From Botrytis cinerea B05.10 (lineage: Eukaryota > Ascomycota > Leotiomycetes > Helotiales > Sclerotiniaceae), in assembly GCF_000143535.2 (NCBI RefSeq), contig NC_037320.1, forward strand, positions 1,984,001 through 2,048,000: a DNA stretch of 64,000 nt, written 5' to 3'. The notes below the pieces were generated by a model, which searched no databases, was not told where the DNA came from, and saw only the letters and a list, made by a program, of their open reading frames with translations. The position numbers and the translations under genes were made by a program. This document shows positions 43,919 to 55,479 of the stretch, piece after piece (within the stretch, counting starts at the first letter, position 1; each line of letters opens with the position of its first letter).

Positions 43919-45289
43919 ATGGCCGCAACTACTACTGCGCCAAACACGCCGTTGTTGATCTATGGTTCCGTCATTCAGTCAGCTAGTGTGGACGTTCTTG
44001 AATATGTCGAGCAAGGCCTTTTAGTTATCCAATCGGGAAGGATTCTTCACTATCAGAAGAATGTCAAGAAGGATGAGATCCCTAGCATACTTGGAAGTCT
44101 TGACCTCCAAGCCCTTCTCCCCAGCGTTCGTTATCTCAAAAGAGGTCAATTTGTTATTCCTGGCTTCGTTGATACTCATAACCACGCACCTCAATGGGCT
44201 CAGCGTGGACTAGGGCGCGGGCTAGAGATTCTGGATTGGTTAGACCAAGTAACCTTTCCAAATGAGGCGAAATTCGAGGACCCAGAACATGCTCAACGTG
44301 TTTACAGTTCGTGCGTTGATGGATTCATCAAGCAAGGCATCACCACCGTATCATTCTATGGGTCTTTGCATGGTGAAGCGACAAAGATATTAGCAAACAT
44401 TTGTTTCGAAAAAGGACAGCGAGCTTTCGTGGGGAAATGTAACATGAACCGCAACTCCCCTCCTTATTACACAGATGCATCCGCACAATCCTCTCTTGAA
44501 GTTACGAAGGACTTCATTTCCTATGTTCGACACATCGATCCCAATTTTGATTTGGTCAGCCCTGTTCTTACTCCTCGATTTGCAATTTCTTGCACCGATG
44601 AACTTCTTGCGGGCATTGGTCAAATAGCGAAAGCCGATCCTACATTACCCATCCAAACTCACTTTTGCGAGGCAGAGTCCGAAAAGTCTACCACGTTATC
44701 TCTGTTTCCATCGTTTACTAACGAAGCGGATCTATATGAAAGTTTCAATCTCCTTTCTAAGCGCTCCATTCTCGCACACTGTACCATAATGACAGACTAC
44801 GAGATAGAGCGTATTGCTGCACTTGATTGTGGGGTAGCACATTGTCCAATCTCCAATACCACAGTTGGTGGTGGATTCATGGCAGCACCAATTCGCGAAT
44901 ACCTTCGTCGTGGTATCAAGGTTGGTCTAGGAACTGACAGTGGTGGTGGATTCTCTTCATCGATCTTGGATGCGATGCGACAAGCTTTCATAGTATCCAA
45001 TGCGAAAGATTTCCTCACCAAAGGTGCTGATCCACGATTGTCACTGGCTGAATGTTTCTATCTTGCTACGCTTGGTGGTGCTCGAGTTTGTTGCCTGGAT
45101 CATGAGATTGGCGACTTTTCCAATGGAAAGCAATTTGATGCTTTGATTATTGACACAGAAAAAGATGGAGCAATGACTATGCTTGATGATAACGATATAC
45201 TTCCAGTTCTTTTTGAGAAATTTTTGATGAGTGGAGATGATCGAAATATTGTCGAGGTTTATGTTAAAGGAAGACAGATTAAATTCTGA
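43919..45289 (+). CDS. Guanine deaminase
   Basis: A single exon of 456 residues. The enzyme turns guanine into xanthine and ammonia in purine salvage and nitrogen recovery; it belongs to the zinc amidohydrolase superfamily (ATZ/TRZ type). The metal ligands are visible: the HxH pair in PGFVDTHNHAPQW (H87, H89), the His in PIQTHFCEAESE, the His in ILAHCTIMTDYE and the Asp in GLGTDSGGG. The spacing EILDWLDQVTFPNEAKF after the HxH is typical of guanine deaminase rather than chlorohydrolases. I start at the ATG at 43919 (gcatcaATGgcc); the frame is open a few codons upstream but without another ATG. The next gene on the same strand starts 328 nt downstream. Confidence 0.93.
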   Translation: MAATTTAPNTPLLIYGSVIQSASVDVLEYVEQGLLVIQSGRILHYQKNVKKDEIPSILGSLDLQALLPSVRYLKRGQFVIPGFVDTHNHAPQWAQRGLGRGLEILDWLDQVTFPNEAKFEDPEHAQRVYSSCVDGFIKQGITTVSFYGSLHGEATKILANICFEKGQRAFVGKCNMNRNSPPYYTDASAQSSLEVTKDFISYVRHIDPNFDLVSPVLTPRFAISCTDELLAGIGQIAKADPTLPIQTHFCEAESEKSTTLSLFPSFTNEADLYESFNLLSKRSILAHCTIMTDYEIERIAALDCGVAHCPISNTTVGGGFMAAPIREYLRRGIKVGLGTDSGGGFSSSILDAMRQAFIVSNAKDFLTKGADPRLSLAECFYLATLGGARVCCLDHEIGDFSNGKQFDALIIDTEKDGAMTMLDDNDILPVLFEKFLMSGDDRNIVEVYVKGRQIKF

Positions 45290-45616
45290 TCAAATTTCCA
45301 TGCCATTCTTGGGGACAAAAGGTTTATTCTTTGAGGGTCATTTATAGTATACTCAGATATACTCAGAATAATGCGATACATACCTACGCAATGTTAACCC
45401 AGCTACATTCTTTGAATTGTTGGTTCCGTTCTGCATTCCACAAATCATGAACTCGGCTGACAAAGCACCTACACAGCCGCTTGAGATATGTACCCCACGT
45501 GTTGCAGGCACCAATGCTACAATGAATTTGCGCTTTTGTTCTCTCCACATTTTATAGTCTCCGTTTTCTTGATATCTGTGTATTTTCTCTCACATCCTAT
45601 TAAGTACATCTTCAGC

Positions 45617-46774
45617 ATGATCTCTGAACCTTCCCCAGTCCTGCCATCCAAAGTTCCCATAACTGCCTCCAAACTTCCGCCGCTCAGGATCTTGTGTTTA
45701 GGCGACTCTCTCACAGAAGGTTATTCGCACTTTGGTACTAAATTCACCCCGTATAGTAAATGGATGAAAGAAGTTCTGCTGGCAAAATGGCCTGATAGAG
45801 CGATTGATGTTATCACGGATGGAGTAAGCGGGGATCTAGTTACTCCACCCGGAGGTTTCAAGAGAAGAATGGAGAGGCATTGTAGGTTCTACCTTTTGTT
45901 TGTGGGCTAGACGGACTGTGTGGAGACGCCTTGGAAGATTGAAGGAAGGAAAGGAGATGAGATCATCGAGTGATGAATTTGAGGCCAAGCTTGATGGGTT
46001 GGAATGGCTATGGTCATTCATTGATGCCAGATACTCTTCTACTCGTACCACAGGACATTTTAAATCCCAGGGTCCGTCTCAACAAACTTGATACTCAGAT
46101 CTAACCCAAAATTTCACACTTACATCCACATTCACCAATCAAACTTACTGACGTCCTTCCTTGAAGTCCCATCTGACCCCCCAATAACTCACACAATTCT
46201 TCTCGGTGGTACCAACGATCTAGCTTATAATAGACCCGTCAAAACTCTCTACGCCGTTTTCGAGACACTCATATTTACACCCCTTAGCAACTCTTCAAAA
46301 GTTCTGATTATGACGATTCCTGAATGTCATGTGAGAGCTGAGGTCTTAGACGAGAGGAGAGGAGAGTTGAATGATATGTTGGTTTATAGTTTGGGGAGGA
46401 AGGATAACGTGTACGTTTTCCTCTTCCATATCAACTTTAAGCCCCTCCCCATTCCATTTCCAATACTCCATTCCTCTAGGTTCAAATGAGCGCCAGAACG
46501 ATTGACAAGATGCAATAAAGATGGTTGCAACATACTATCTGCTAATCACCCTCAAATCAACAGTAGTATATTTGATCTCCGTGGCGCGATGCCCTACCAC
46601 AATATGGACCTCGAAAAACGAGAGCGTCTCTGGGATGACGGATTGCATTTCACAGAGGAAGGATATAAGGAGATAGGAATCATGGTGGGAGAGAAAATGA
46701 TTCAGGTTATTGAGGAGGTGAAACCTGAGAAGGAGATTTCATTGTCTGGGAGAGGGACTATGGGGATTGAGTAG
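45617..46774 (+). CDS. SGNH/GDSL hydrolase (isoamyl acetate esterase-like)
   Basis: Three exons, 45617-45881, 46167-46410 and 46564-46774, give 239 residues. Block I GDSLTEGY holds the nucleophile Ser, block III GGTNDLAY the oxyanion Asn, and block V DDGLHFTEEGY the Asp-x-x-His pair, so the catalytic triad is complete. The pattern LLGGTNDLAYNRPVKTLYAVFE and LDERRGELNDM resembles fungal SGNH esterases related to isoamyl acetate hydrolase. No signal peptide, so it is probably intracellular. Introns are long for this region (285 and 153 nt). They are chosen because phase and domain continuity fit; the first uses donor gtaggt and acceptor cttgaag, giving ...RRMERHF then PSDPPITHT. For the second, tag two bases beyond the chosen cag also keeps phase. 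Substrate unknown. Confidence 0.82.
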
Positions 46775-47428
46775 TGGGGGAGTGATAATAGCGTCGATGA
46801 GATAATCAGGAAGATAAAGTCTAGGAATCGTGAGATGATAGATATCCGAGGTAGAAGACGGACATGCAAATTGGTTATAACTTAGCTATGATCAGGTGGT
46901 GATTGGGATCTCTATAAATAACGGGTATGATAAGATGGTTCTCAACCGATCAGTAAATACAGATTTGGAGCTGTTTTATCTTATAAAATTCAAAGAGATG
47001 TATGAAGCTGGCAGGACTTTAACCGGCCAAAGGATATTGAACCTCCACGACGTCTATGAGGAGGGAGATTAGATCGATAGGAAGCATGGAAAACGGTGAA
47101 TTTTTGGATGTTTTGCTTGAGTGCATGCACTCTTTCTGATAGTACAGACTTAATGATAGGGAGAGAAGTGAAGAACCAGAACGAAACTAAAAAGTAATAT
47201 AATTGGCTAACCACTCAGCCACACTCAGCCACCTTAGTCGAAAACCACTTTACGCGTGAAAGGGACGTGAACGCGACATTACCTAGTGGTTGCGGCTGTT
47301 TGTATTCTATCCACTTTTCTTTTTTACTCCGTTGTTTACACTTCCTTACCAGGTCAAAGTCAGATCCACAACAACAATCACATTCTTTTGGCATTGGACT
47401 TGCATAGCGTCATTGATTAGAACTCAAA
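46775..47428. other. Intergenic region upstream of MCM4
   Basis: About 650 bases, the esterase 3' region and MCM4 promoter. An ACGCGT box lies at 47252. No gene seen. Confidence 0.5.
47252..47257. promoter_or_regulatory. MluI cell-cycle box (ACGCGT) of MCM4
   Basis: ACGCGT is the binding core of MBF, which drives G1/S genes including DNA replication genes in yeasts. It is palindromic and lies 177 nt before the MCM4 ATG. A related acgcg follows at about 47270. Regulation is inferred from known biology of the box. Confidence 0.5.
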
Positions 47429-50400
47429 ATGTCGTCCCCTGCCGGTCGTCGGCAGCGCAATTCTCAATCTACGACTCCTAGGCGTACATCAGCGAGAAAT
47501 TCACAAGCTGTACCAAGCAGTCCACCAGACCCCGCCGCTGCTCAACTTCAAAATGAAGCAGCCTCGTCACAAGGCGTTACAGGCACTCCTCGGCGGGGTA
47601 TCATTCCATCGTCGTCGCCCATGAATTATCGATCTTCTCCAGCAGATGCTGCACGATTCAATAGAGAAATCAGCTCACCCCTGAGACAAATGACAAACAC
47701 CCAGACAACAGAAGATGGCGATCGTACTCCAAGAGCAGGTGCTAGCGCTCTCATCGGTGGTAGGTACCACGTTTACCAATTAATTGATACCAGCTGACAA
47801 CAATAGACTCTTCACCCATCAGATACGAAGCAAGTTCTAGTCCTGGCAGAGCATATGCCAATGATCCTCAGACCAATATTCCAAGTGACAGCAGTGGTCT
47901 TTTTGTTCGCTCTTCTCGTTCCCAAGGTCCTGGGTCTGCGGTTAACAATTCACGAAGAGGAGACATTACTTCTGACAACCTTAACACACCCCGTGCGAGA
48001 AGACGTATTTTCATGGATGAAAGTGGTCGAATTGTAAGAGATGTTCCACCTGAAGATGCGGAAGCTCCATCTTTCTCGAACCTCGACCCAACAACTTCAG
48101 ATGCGCAAGCAATGGGAGGAAACTCTACACTTTGTATCTGGGGTACGAATGTTTCTATAAACGATACGTTGTCCACATTCAAGGACTTCCTTCGAAATTA
48201 TACCAAAAAATACCGAATGTGGGGTGAAGGAATGTCAGAGGAAGACACCCAAGCTGATCCAGAATCAAACTCAAAGGAATACTTGGAGATGATGCAAAAT
48301 ATGTTGACTCTTGGAATTACAAGTCTCAATTTGGATTTCCGCAATCTCAAAGCATACCCTCCAACCAAGAAACTCTGGCAACAAGCACAGGATTACCCTC
48401 AGGATATTGTCACTCTTATGGATCAAGGTATTAAAGATGTGATGTATGAGATCGCAGAAAATCAAATGGCAGTTCAAAGGCAATCACAAAGCTCCGCTGG
48501 ACAGGCATCTGGAAGAAGCAGGATTCAAAGCTCAGAGCCCCCTGTTCCAAGTTCGGAGAGAAGCGAGCCAGAAGCTGCAACACCACGAGAGCAAGATTCC
48601 AATGAAGTGGACTTGTGTGCGGAGGTACAAAAGAGATCATATAGAGTTCGACCCTTTGGATTGGACAAGACTATCAATATGAGAGAACTTGATCCATCCG
48701 ACGTCGACAAGATTATTGCTATCAAAGGTCTCGTTATTCGAACTACGCCAATCATTCCAGATATGAAAGATGCGTTCTTTAAGTGTTCTGTTTGCAATCA
48801 TACTGTCAAGGTCGATATTGACCGTGGTAAGATTGCCGAGCCTACAGAATGTCCTCGTCCGGTTTGTAAATCTCCAAACTCCATGCAGATTGTACACAAC
48901 AGGTCTGGATTCATGGATAAGCAAGTTATCAAGCTTCAAGAAACTCCAGATTCCGTTCCTGCTGGTCAAACACCACATTCCGTCTCGATGTGTGCATATG
49001 ATGAGTTGGTGGATCTGTGCAAAGCTGGTGACAGAGTTGAGATTACTGGTATCTTCAAAGCTAGTCCAGTTCGTGTCAATCCTCGCCAAAGAACTCTCAA
49101 AAGCATTTATAAAACGTACATCGACGTTTTACACATTCAAAAGGTTGACAAGAAAAGAATGGGAATTGATGCTTCGACCGTTGAGCAAGAAATATCCGAT
49201 CAGTTGACAGGCAACATTGAAGAAACTAGAAAGGTTTCTGAAGAGGAGGAAGAAAAAATCAGAGAAACCGCTGCAAGACCCGATATCTACGAACTTCTAT
49301 CTCGATCCCTCGCACCTAGTATTTTTGAGATGGACGATGTTAAGAAGGGTATCTTGCTTCAATTATTTGGTGGAACTAACAAGTCTTTCGAAAAAGGAGG
49401 AAGTCCAAAATACAGAGGAGATATCAATATTCTATTGTGTGGTGATCCTTCTACTGCGAAGTCTCAGATTCTTCAATACGTACACAAGATCGCTCCTCGT
49501 GGTGTATATACTAGTGGTAAAGGATCTTCGGCAGTTGGTTTAACAGCATATGTTACTCGAGATCCAGAAACACGCCAACTCGTTCTTGAATCCGGAGCTC
49601 TTGTTTTGTCAGATGGAGGTGTTTGCTGTATTGATGAATTCGACAAAATGTCGGATGCTACACGATCAGTCTTGCACGAAGTTATGGAACAACAAACTGT
49701 CTCTATTGCCAAGGCAGGAATCATCACCACTTTGAATGCCAGAACGAGTATTCTTGCTTCCGCAAATCCAATTGGAAGTAAATATAATCCAAACTTGCCG
49801 GTACCTCAAAACATCGATTTACCACCTACTTTACTTTCCAGATTTGATCTTGTCTACTTGGTCTTGGATCGTATTGATGAGACTGCTGATCGTAGATTGG
49901 CTCGTCATCTTCTCAGTATGTACCTAGATGATAAGCCACAGAGTGCTTCAGGAGGAATGGAGATTTTGGTAAGCACATGTTTTTTAAATTATGCCCAAGT
50001 ATAAAGCTAACAAATTCAGCCCATCGAGTTCCTCACTTCCTACATCTCATACGCTCGTGCAAAGTGTCAGCCACGCATCAGTCAAGAAGCATCTACCGAA
50101 CTCGTTTCCGCCTACGTTGAAATGCGTAAACTGGGTGAAGATATTCGCGCCGCTGAACGTCGTATCACAGCTACCACTCGTCAACTCGAATCTATGATTC
50201 GTCTTTCAGAAGCTCACGCCAAAATGCGTCTTTCTGAAATCGTCACGAAAGAAGATGTTCAAGAAGCAGTTCGATTGATTAAGAGTGCGCTAAAACAGGC
50301 AGCTACGGATGCCAGAACGGGATTGATTGATATGAGTCTTTTGACAGAAGGAACATCCGCAAGTGAGAGGAGGAGAAAGGGAGATTTGAAAAATGCGGTA

Positions 50401-50604
50401 TTGGGAGTCGTGGATGAAATGACGGGACCAGGTGGAAATGCTAGATGGACTGAAGTTGTAAGGAAACTTGGCGAGCAAAGTAGTTTGCAAGTTGACGCGG
50501 CGGAGTTTGGAGAGGCGGTTAGGGGGCTGGAATTAGAAGGGAAGGTTATGATTCTGGGTGAAGGCCCGAGGAGAAGTATTAGGAGGGTTACCGGTCAATC
50601 TTAG
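47429..50604 (+). CDS. MCM4: DNA replication licensing factor Mcm4
   Basis: Three exons, 47429-47759, 47807-49968 and 50020-50604, give 1025 residues. Mcm4 is one of the six MCM2-7 subunits of the replicative helicase. The N-terminal about 180 residues are Ser/Thr/Pro-rich (many SSP, STTPRR sites), the expected target region of DDK and CDK. The MCM OB part has a zinc finger at about residues 437-470 (CSVCNHTVKV ... CPRPVCKS). The AAA+ core has Walker A GDPSTAKSQ (about 656), Walker B VCCIDEFDKM (about 716), sensor ILASANPIGSKYNPNLP and the arginine finger LLSRFDLVYLVLD (about 786). A C-terminal winged-helix follows the last intron. The combination IWGTNVSI plus RTTPIIPDMKDAFF is Mcm4-type. 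An MCB box is upstream. Symbol is that of the yeast orthologue. Confidence 0.97.
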
Positions 50605-50920
50605 ATTGGGAATGCATGTGAGATGAAATGAGCTGTGGGCAGATGGATGCATTGATGAGCATGATGTGTATGGCGTTGGGACTTTGTCTGTTTGTGTTTG
50701 GCTACGTATGATTCGATCCGATATGATATGATATCATAGTTGAGTAAAGGAAAGGTATTGATTGATTCATGAGTATGAATGGGTATGAGTAGAAGGGTAT
50801 AGATACACAAAAGGTTGGTTGGTTAGTTGGTATGGTATGGTATGCTATAGTGTGGTAGTATGAGACGAAGATGAATAATACAAGATTCCCTGCCCTGGGT
50901 AGGGAGGGTAGAGAGAGTAT

Positions 50921-51100
50921 TTCTGATTCTGATTTTGATTTTGATTTTGATTTTGAGTATATATATGTGTGTGTTTGTGTGTGTGTGTGTGTGTGGTATT
51001 TTGTCTTCGGTATGAATCTATTAAAATATATATAATATATAATATATAATATCTATGTCTAAATAGGTATGTAGGTATGTAGGTATATATACGAGTACAA
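50921..51100. repeat. Microsatellite cluster (GATTTT)n, (TG)n, (TA)n
   Basis: Four GATTTT units at about 50931, then (TA)n/(TG)n at about 50957-50995, an AT repeat near 51021-51050 and GTATGTAG units after it. Confidence 0.8.
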
Positions 51101-51190
51101 GTACAAATCGTTTATTATTTATAATCTATCATCTGCGAATCACCAACTACCTACAATTGAACTATACAATTTGTGAATACTCAGATAGAT

Positions 51191-51203
51191 GGGGGGGGGG
51201 GGG
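51191..51203 (+). repeat. Poly-G run of 13
   Basis: Thirteen G bases in a row in an AT-rich region. Length is likely unstable and prone to sequencing error. Confidence 0.85.
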
Positions 51204-51794
51204 AAACAATTATTCCGCAACTTCAAAATTTCTTAATTATCCAATTCTATAATACTGCTCTACTCTTCCCATTTCCCTTTTGGCCTTTTCCCCCTTTTGT
51301 CTTTTCCCCTCCCTCTTATCCCTCATCCCTTATCCCTCCTCCTTCCCGCATCCAAATCTATTACCACATCTGCCCATCCATGAATCCATCTAAATACACA
51401 CTAAACACAACACAACCCCAATACCCTCTTCTTCTTCCCCCTCAATTTCCTTTTAACTTTTGCCCATTTTCCCAATTTTCCATTCCAAACGCCATCAAGC
51501 AAAAGACCACACCACACCACATCAAGCTAAACAAATTAAATACATCGAATATCTTCCACTATACCTACTAAAAAGTATTTCAAAATAAAATATAAATGTA
51601 CCGTAGACCGATAAATCTCCTTCATACATGCATGTACACATAAATATAATATGCATCCATCCATTCGTCCATTAAATACAACCACCATCTCGTAGCCCAA
51701 TGAAACAATTGCAAATAGCATCCCACCCTTCACCTATCCAAAGCGAGAAATCTTGGATACGACTTCAATACCAATGTATTCAAATTCTCGCTTC

Positions 51795-54700
51795 CTACCC
51801 AGCAGTAGTCAAGACATAACTTGTAATAGCACTCATCCTCTCACTTGTCAACTTCAATCCAATCCTCAATAATTCCTGAGCAACTTCCTTATCTTTTTCT
51901 TGCAGATCCTCCCAGTCCTTTTTATCCATCAACCATGCTACACAATCTCTTTCCGCCACCACTGTAGCCGTACGATCAGTTTCCGAGAAAAATGGTAATT
52001 CTCCACATGTCGTTCCCGCAACTATACTTTCAAAGTAGCGACCTTGAGGTAATTCGTAATCAGCACGAAGAATACCTTCTTCAAGGAGATAGAAGCCTTT
52101 TGCTGGCTCACCACGACGGTAAAGTGTTGTTCCTGCAACATACTCTTTACGAGTAAAGAAGGGAACGACGCGAAACCAGAAGTCTTCATTCTTATTGGTG
52201 AGACCTTGGAAAGTTTGAAGGATTAAGCGAAGGGGTTCTTTGAAATTAGAATATTTGATATCAGGTACGGTAGTTTCTTCCAAAGCATTAGTAGCCATTC
52301 GGAAAAGTTGATTACGTCTTGGAGAACTGAATTGGGTATCGAAAGAATGTGAGAATGATTTGCCACGACTTCGACTTGCGGGTACTTCTAGGTGATCGGT
52401 CGTTCCATTATGATTGGCGCGAGCTTGTTGACTGGCGTAGAGTGTTTTCAATAGTTCGTTTTCGCAACTCTCTAATGCAGAATTAAGATCCTGAAATAAG
52501 GTTACTTCGTTACCATCGTCAATCACTAGGCCTTGTCCAAGACCAACGGATCTAAGATGACTTCCAATAGGGCCTTCTGGGTCCACACCGCTAAGAGATA
52601 AAGTAACACCTTTCTTGCTGAAGATTCGATTCAATCGTAGAAATGCCTCCGCAGCAGAATAGTCAATTCCTGTAACATGGTAGAGATCGAATATCAAGAA
52701 ACGTATCGGTCTTTCGGTGAATGCTTCATCCTCGACCAAAGCACGAATACGTTCCTCGACACTGACGATGGTACCAAAGAAAAGATATCCAGCCAACTTT
52801 GTGACATGAATTTGTTGGCCCACATCTCGAAGGTAACGGGACTGGGTAGCGTTTCTACGAACAGTGGATCCAGCTATCTCACCTGAGTAAGATGCTCTGA
52901 CAGCGGGAATTCTGGATGTCTGGACGACCAAGGATACAAAGGCAAGGCCGATACCAAGGAAAATTCCAGCAACGAAATCATAGACACCCATGGTGATAAC
53001 TATTATGCAAACCTGTAAAAAAAATTAGCTTCCATTCACAAGCGGTCAAACTCGAGTATAATAAAAACTCGAGTGTATAAAACCCCGAGAAGAATGTTTA
53101 AACTTACTGTCAAATACTCAAGGGGCTTCAACTTCTTCCTTGGTACCCACACAGCCTCAACCAAGAGTTCGAAACCAAGCACAAAGATGAGAGCCCCAAC
53201 CATCATAACCGGAATGTACCCAATTAAAATTAGTCCATACATCAAAATGCCAAAAGTAGCAGCAGCAAGTAAAATACCAGCCAAGCGATTACCACCTGAT
53301 CTCATAAATAGGATGGAATTGGTATAGACCAAATAGTTCTGAACACTTCCTGCAAATCCAGATAGCATATTGGAGATACCATGTGCAATTAGTTCTCGAT
53401 CCAAGTTAAGATTATCCTCACCAACGTTGATGGCCAATGCTGGAACATTGATAGGAACATGCAAAAGTCCGAAAAATGTCAAAGCAAACATAGCAGGGAC
53501 GTTTTCGAGAATAGCGTCCCAACGAACAAGGTGGAATTTGTACAAGGTCCAGAAATACCACCATGGTTCACTAGCTTCAGGACCTTCAAAAATCCAGCCA
53601 TTTCGACGTAAGTTGGGTACTTCCAGCTCATCCAATGAAAGGACAAAAAAGTAAAACACTGCTGGAATAGTCATGATAACGGCGGACAAATAAAATTTCG
53701 AGGTAATTTTAGTTTGCGACCAGAAAATGAAGAGAGCAATGGAGAAAGGAATGACCCATAAGGCAATTGTATCTGACTCGAACATCTTGTGTAGAGTGTG
53801 CATGTCATAATTCAAATTTCCATCAAGGCGTGCTGTAACCTCAAATCCAGTGGCGATGAGGAACCAACCAACACCACCAATGCATCCAATGAGTATATGT
53901 CTTGGAATAAACCCAACAATGTAACCAAAACCACAAGTTCCCATGAGGAAGAATACAAGACCTGTTAAAATGGAACTAATCGCATATGACGTGATAGTTG
54001 TCGCGATGACGGCTTCGGGATTATCTTCGCCAACCACTTCCATTATCGTAAACGCCATTTTATGAAAGAATGGCACAACTTCTATCATCTCACTACCAAT
54101 ACCTCCTTTGAATGTACTCATACCGCATGAGAACACCAATTGTGAAATTATTGTACTCACGTAGAATATGGAGATGCCGGCAGCACCAAGTTTTTCAAAA
54201 ATTGGTTGTCCTAGAGGGAATAAGATCTATAGCAAAGGCATGTTAGCATGTGAAACTCACAATCTCAATCAAAGTCTTTAGGATTCTTAGAACGAGAATT
54301 TATGACGGATTGATGAAAGGGTAGAACGATAGGTGAAAGTAGTAGCGAAAGTGAACCACAAAATTGGAGCCCACGTCACCATGTCTCGGAATTGGGAAAA
54401 ACAGTGATGAATAGTGACAAAACATACCATTCCATATGACAATGCATCCAATATATTAAGCAACATTCCCAAAAGTACTGATGGAAGCGATTGGGCGGGT
54501 GCAATAACACAGTTCTGCCACATCGCCATTCTATCCCAGCGCTTGGGGTTGAAAGCGGTTTCAACAACGACGGTACCTCGTTCCCTAGTTGATTGCAGAA
54601 CATTCCGTAGCTTTGGCCAAGATTGGGATCTTTTCGTATGCAAACTTTCGAGATCATGATCCCCTCTTATCCAATCGGGGTGAGAATGTGAAGACGAGAC

Positions 54701-55479
54701 TTTGGACAACAAGGGTGTACGTTCTGACGAGTCCATCTTAACGCCCTGCGATGTGATTATGAGACGGCCGTCCCTCGAATTGGAATCGCCTTGTCCACTC
54801 TCAATGGCTCCATAGCCCAAAGTCCCATTTTCGTTCGGCAGTGATGTACTAGGAGGAGAAGTTCTCAGCATGTTCGTTATAGCCGATGCGCTATGTGGAA
54901 GGCTGCTTGTGGAGCCGTCTTCTGGGGTAACTGGTTCAGAAACTTCTTCTATCGTTTCGTGACGGGATTGCTCGATATCTCGACTTGATCTTGACTCGTC
55001 TTCACCTCCATTGAAGTATGATTCGAGGTGCATCTGATGGCTTGTGCGTGTTCGGGTTGGGGAGGGAGGACCTGGGGCTGGGGTGTCGGACAGGGCATAT
55101 GACGCAAGTTCGGCCGTATCTTCTCTAACGCTGCGGGCATACTGTGCGCTGTCTACGAGGACTATGACGATATCAGATCATATTCACTTTCGATGAGCTC
55201 ATCGGAATCTATCAGGTAGTACTTACCTGGATCTCCACGATAGGAGAGATGAACAAAAGAACGTGTGGGTTGGTATTGGTGTGCCGCGCCGGAGGTATTA
55301 GAGTGTGAATTCTGCTGTGTAGATTGGCCTCGAAAGGAGCCGTGGTTCAGATCAGATGGCATATTAGAGAGACCATCTTGCGAAGCCGACGCATGAGGGA
55401 TCAGGCGGGGACTTGAGTACGATGAGACGGAATCTCCACGACGCCGAGTCGGCGCAGAGGCCGGTGAGGGGAATGACAT
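51795..55479 (-). CDS. SulP-family transporter with STAS and cNMP-binding domains
   Basis: Four exons, 55479-55227, 55161-54428, 54226-53108 and 53012-51795, give 1107 residues. The first about 290 residues are a Ser-rich cytoplasmic tail. A SulP (SLC26-like) membrane core follows (WQNCVIAPAQSLPSVLLGMLLNILDALSYGM to MMVGALIFVLGFELLVEAVW), then a STAS domain around RFLIFDLYHVTGIDYSAAEAF, then a C-terminal cyclic-nucleotide-binding-like domain (VAGTTLYRRGEPAKGFYLLEEGILRADYE, GTTCGELPFFSETDRTATVVAERD). This layout matches yeast YGR125W, a vacuolar membrane SulP protein; substrate is not established here. The cNMP domain may not bind nucleotide. Intron 2 is 201 nt. I start at the ATG at 55479; the frame is open upstream without another ATG. 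Confidence 0.93.

Larger units (their letters stand above)
50605..51794. other. Convergent intergenic region with many microsatellites
   Basis: 1.2 kb between the 3' ends of MCM4 and the SulP gene. It is full of simple repeats and pyrimidine-rich plus-strand sequence (51240-51500). The ORF 51173-51571 is low-complexity (Phe/Pro) and not a gene. Confidence 0.55.

Noticed and set aside
45900..46091. 63-codon plus-strand ORF between esterase exons
   Set aside because: It is not needed to rebuild the hydrolase fold, and the flanking exons join in phase without it.
51173..51571. 132-codon plus-strand ORF rich in Phe, Pro and Tyr
   Set aside because: It is pyrimidine-rich low-complexity sequence that starts next to a poly-G run.
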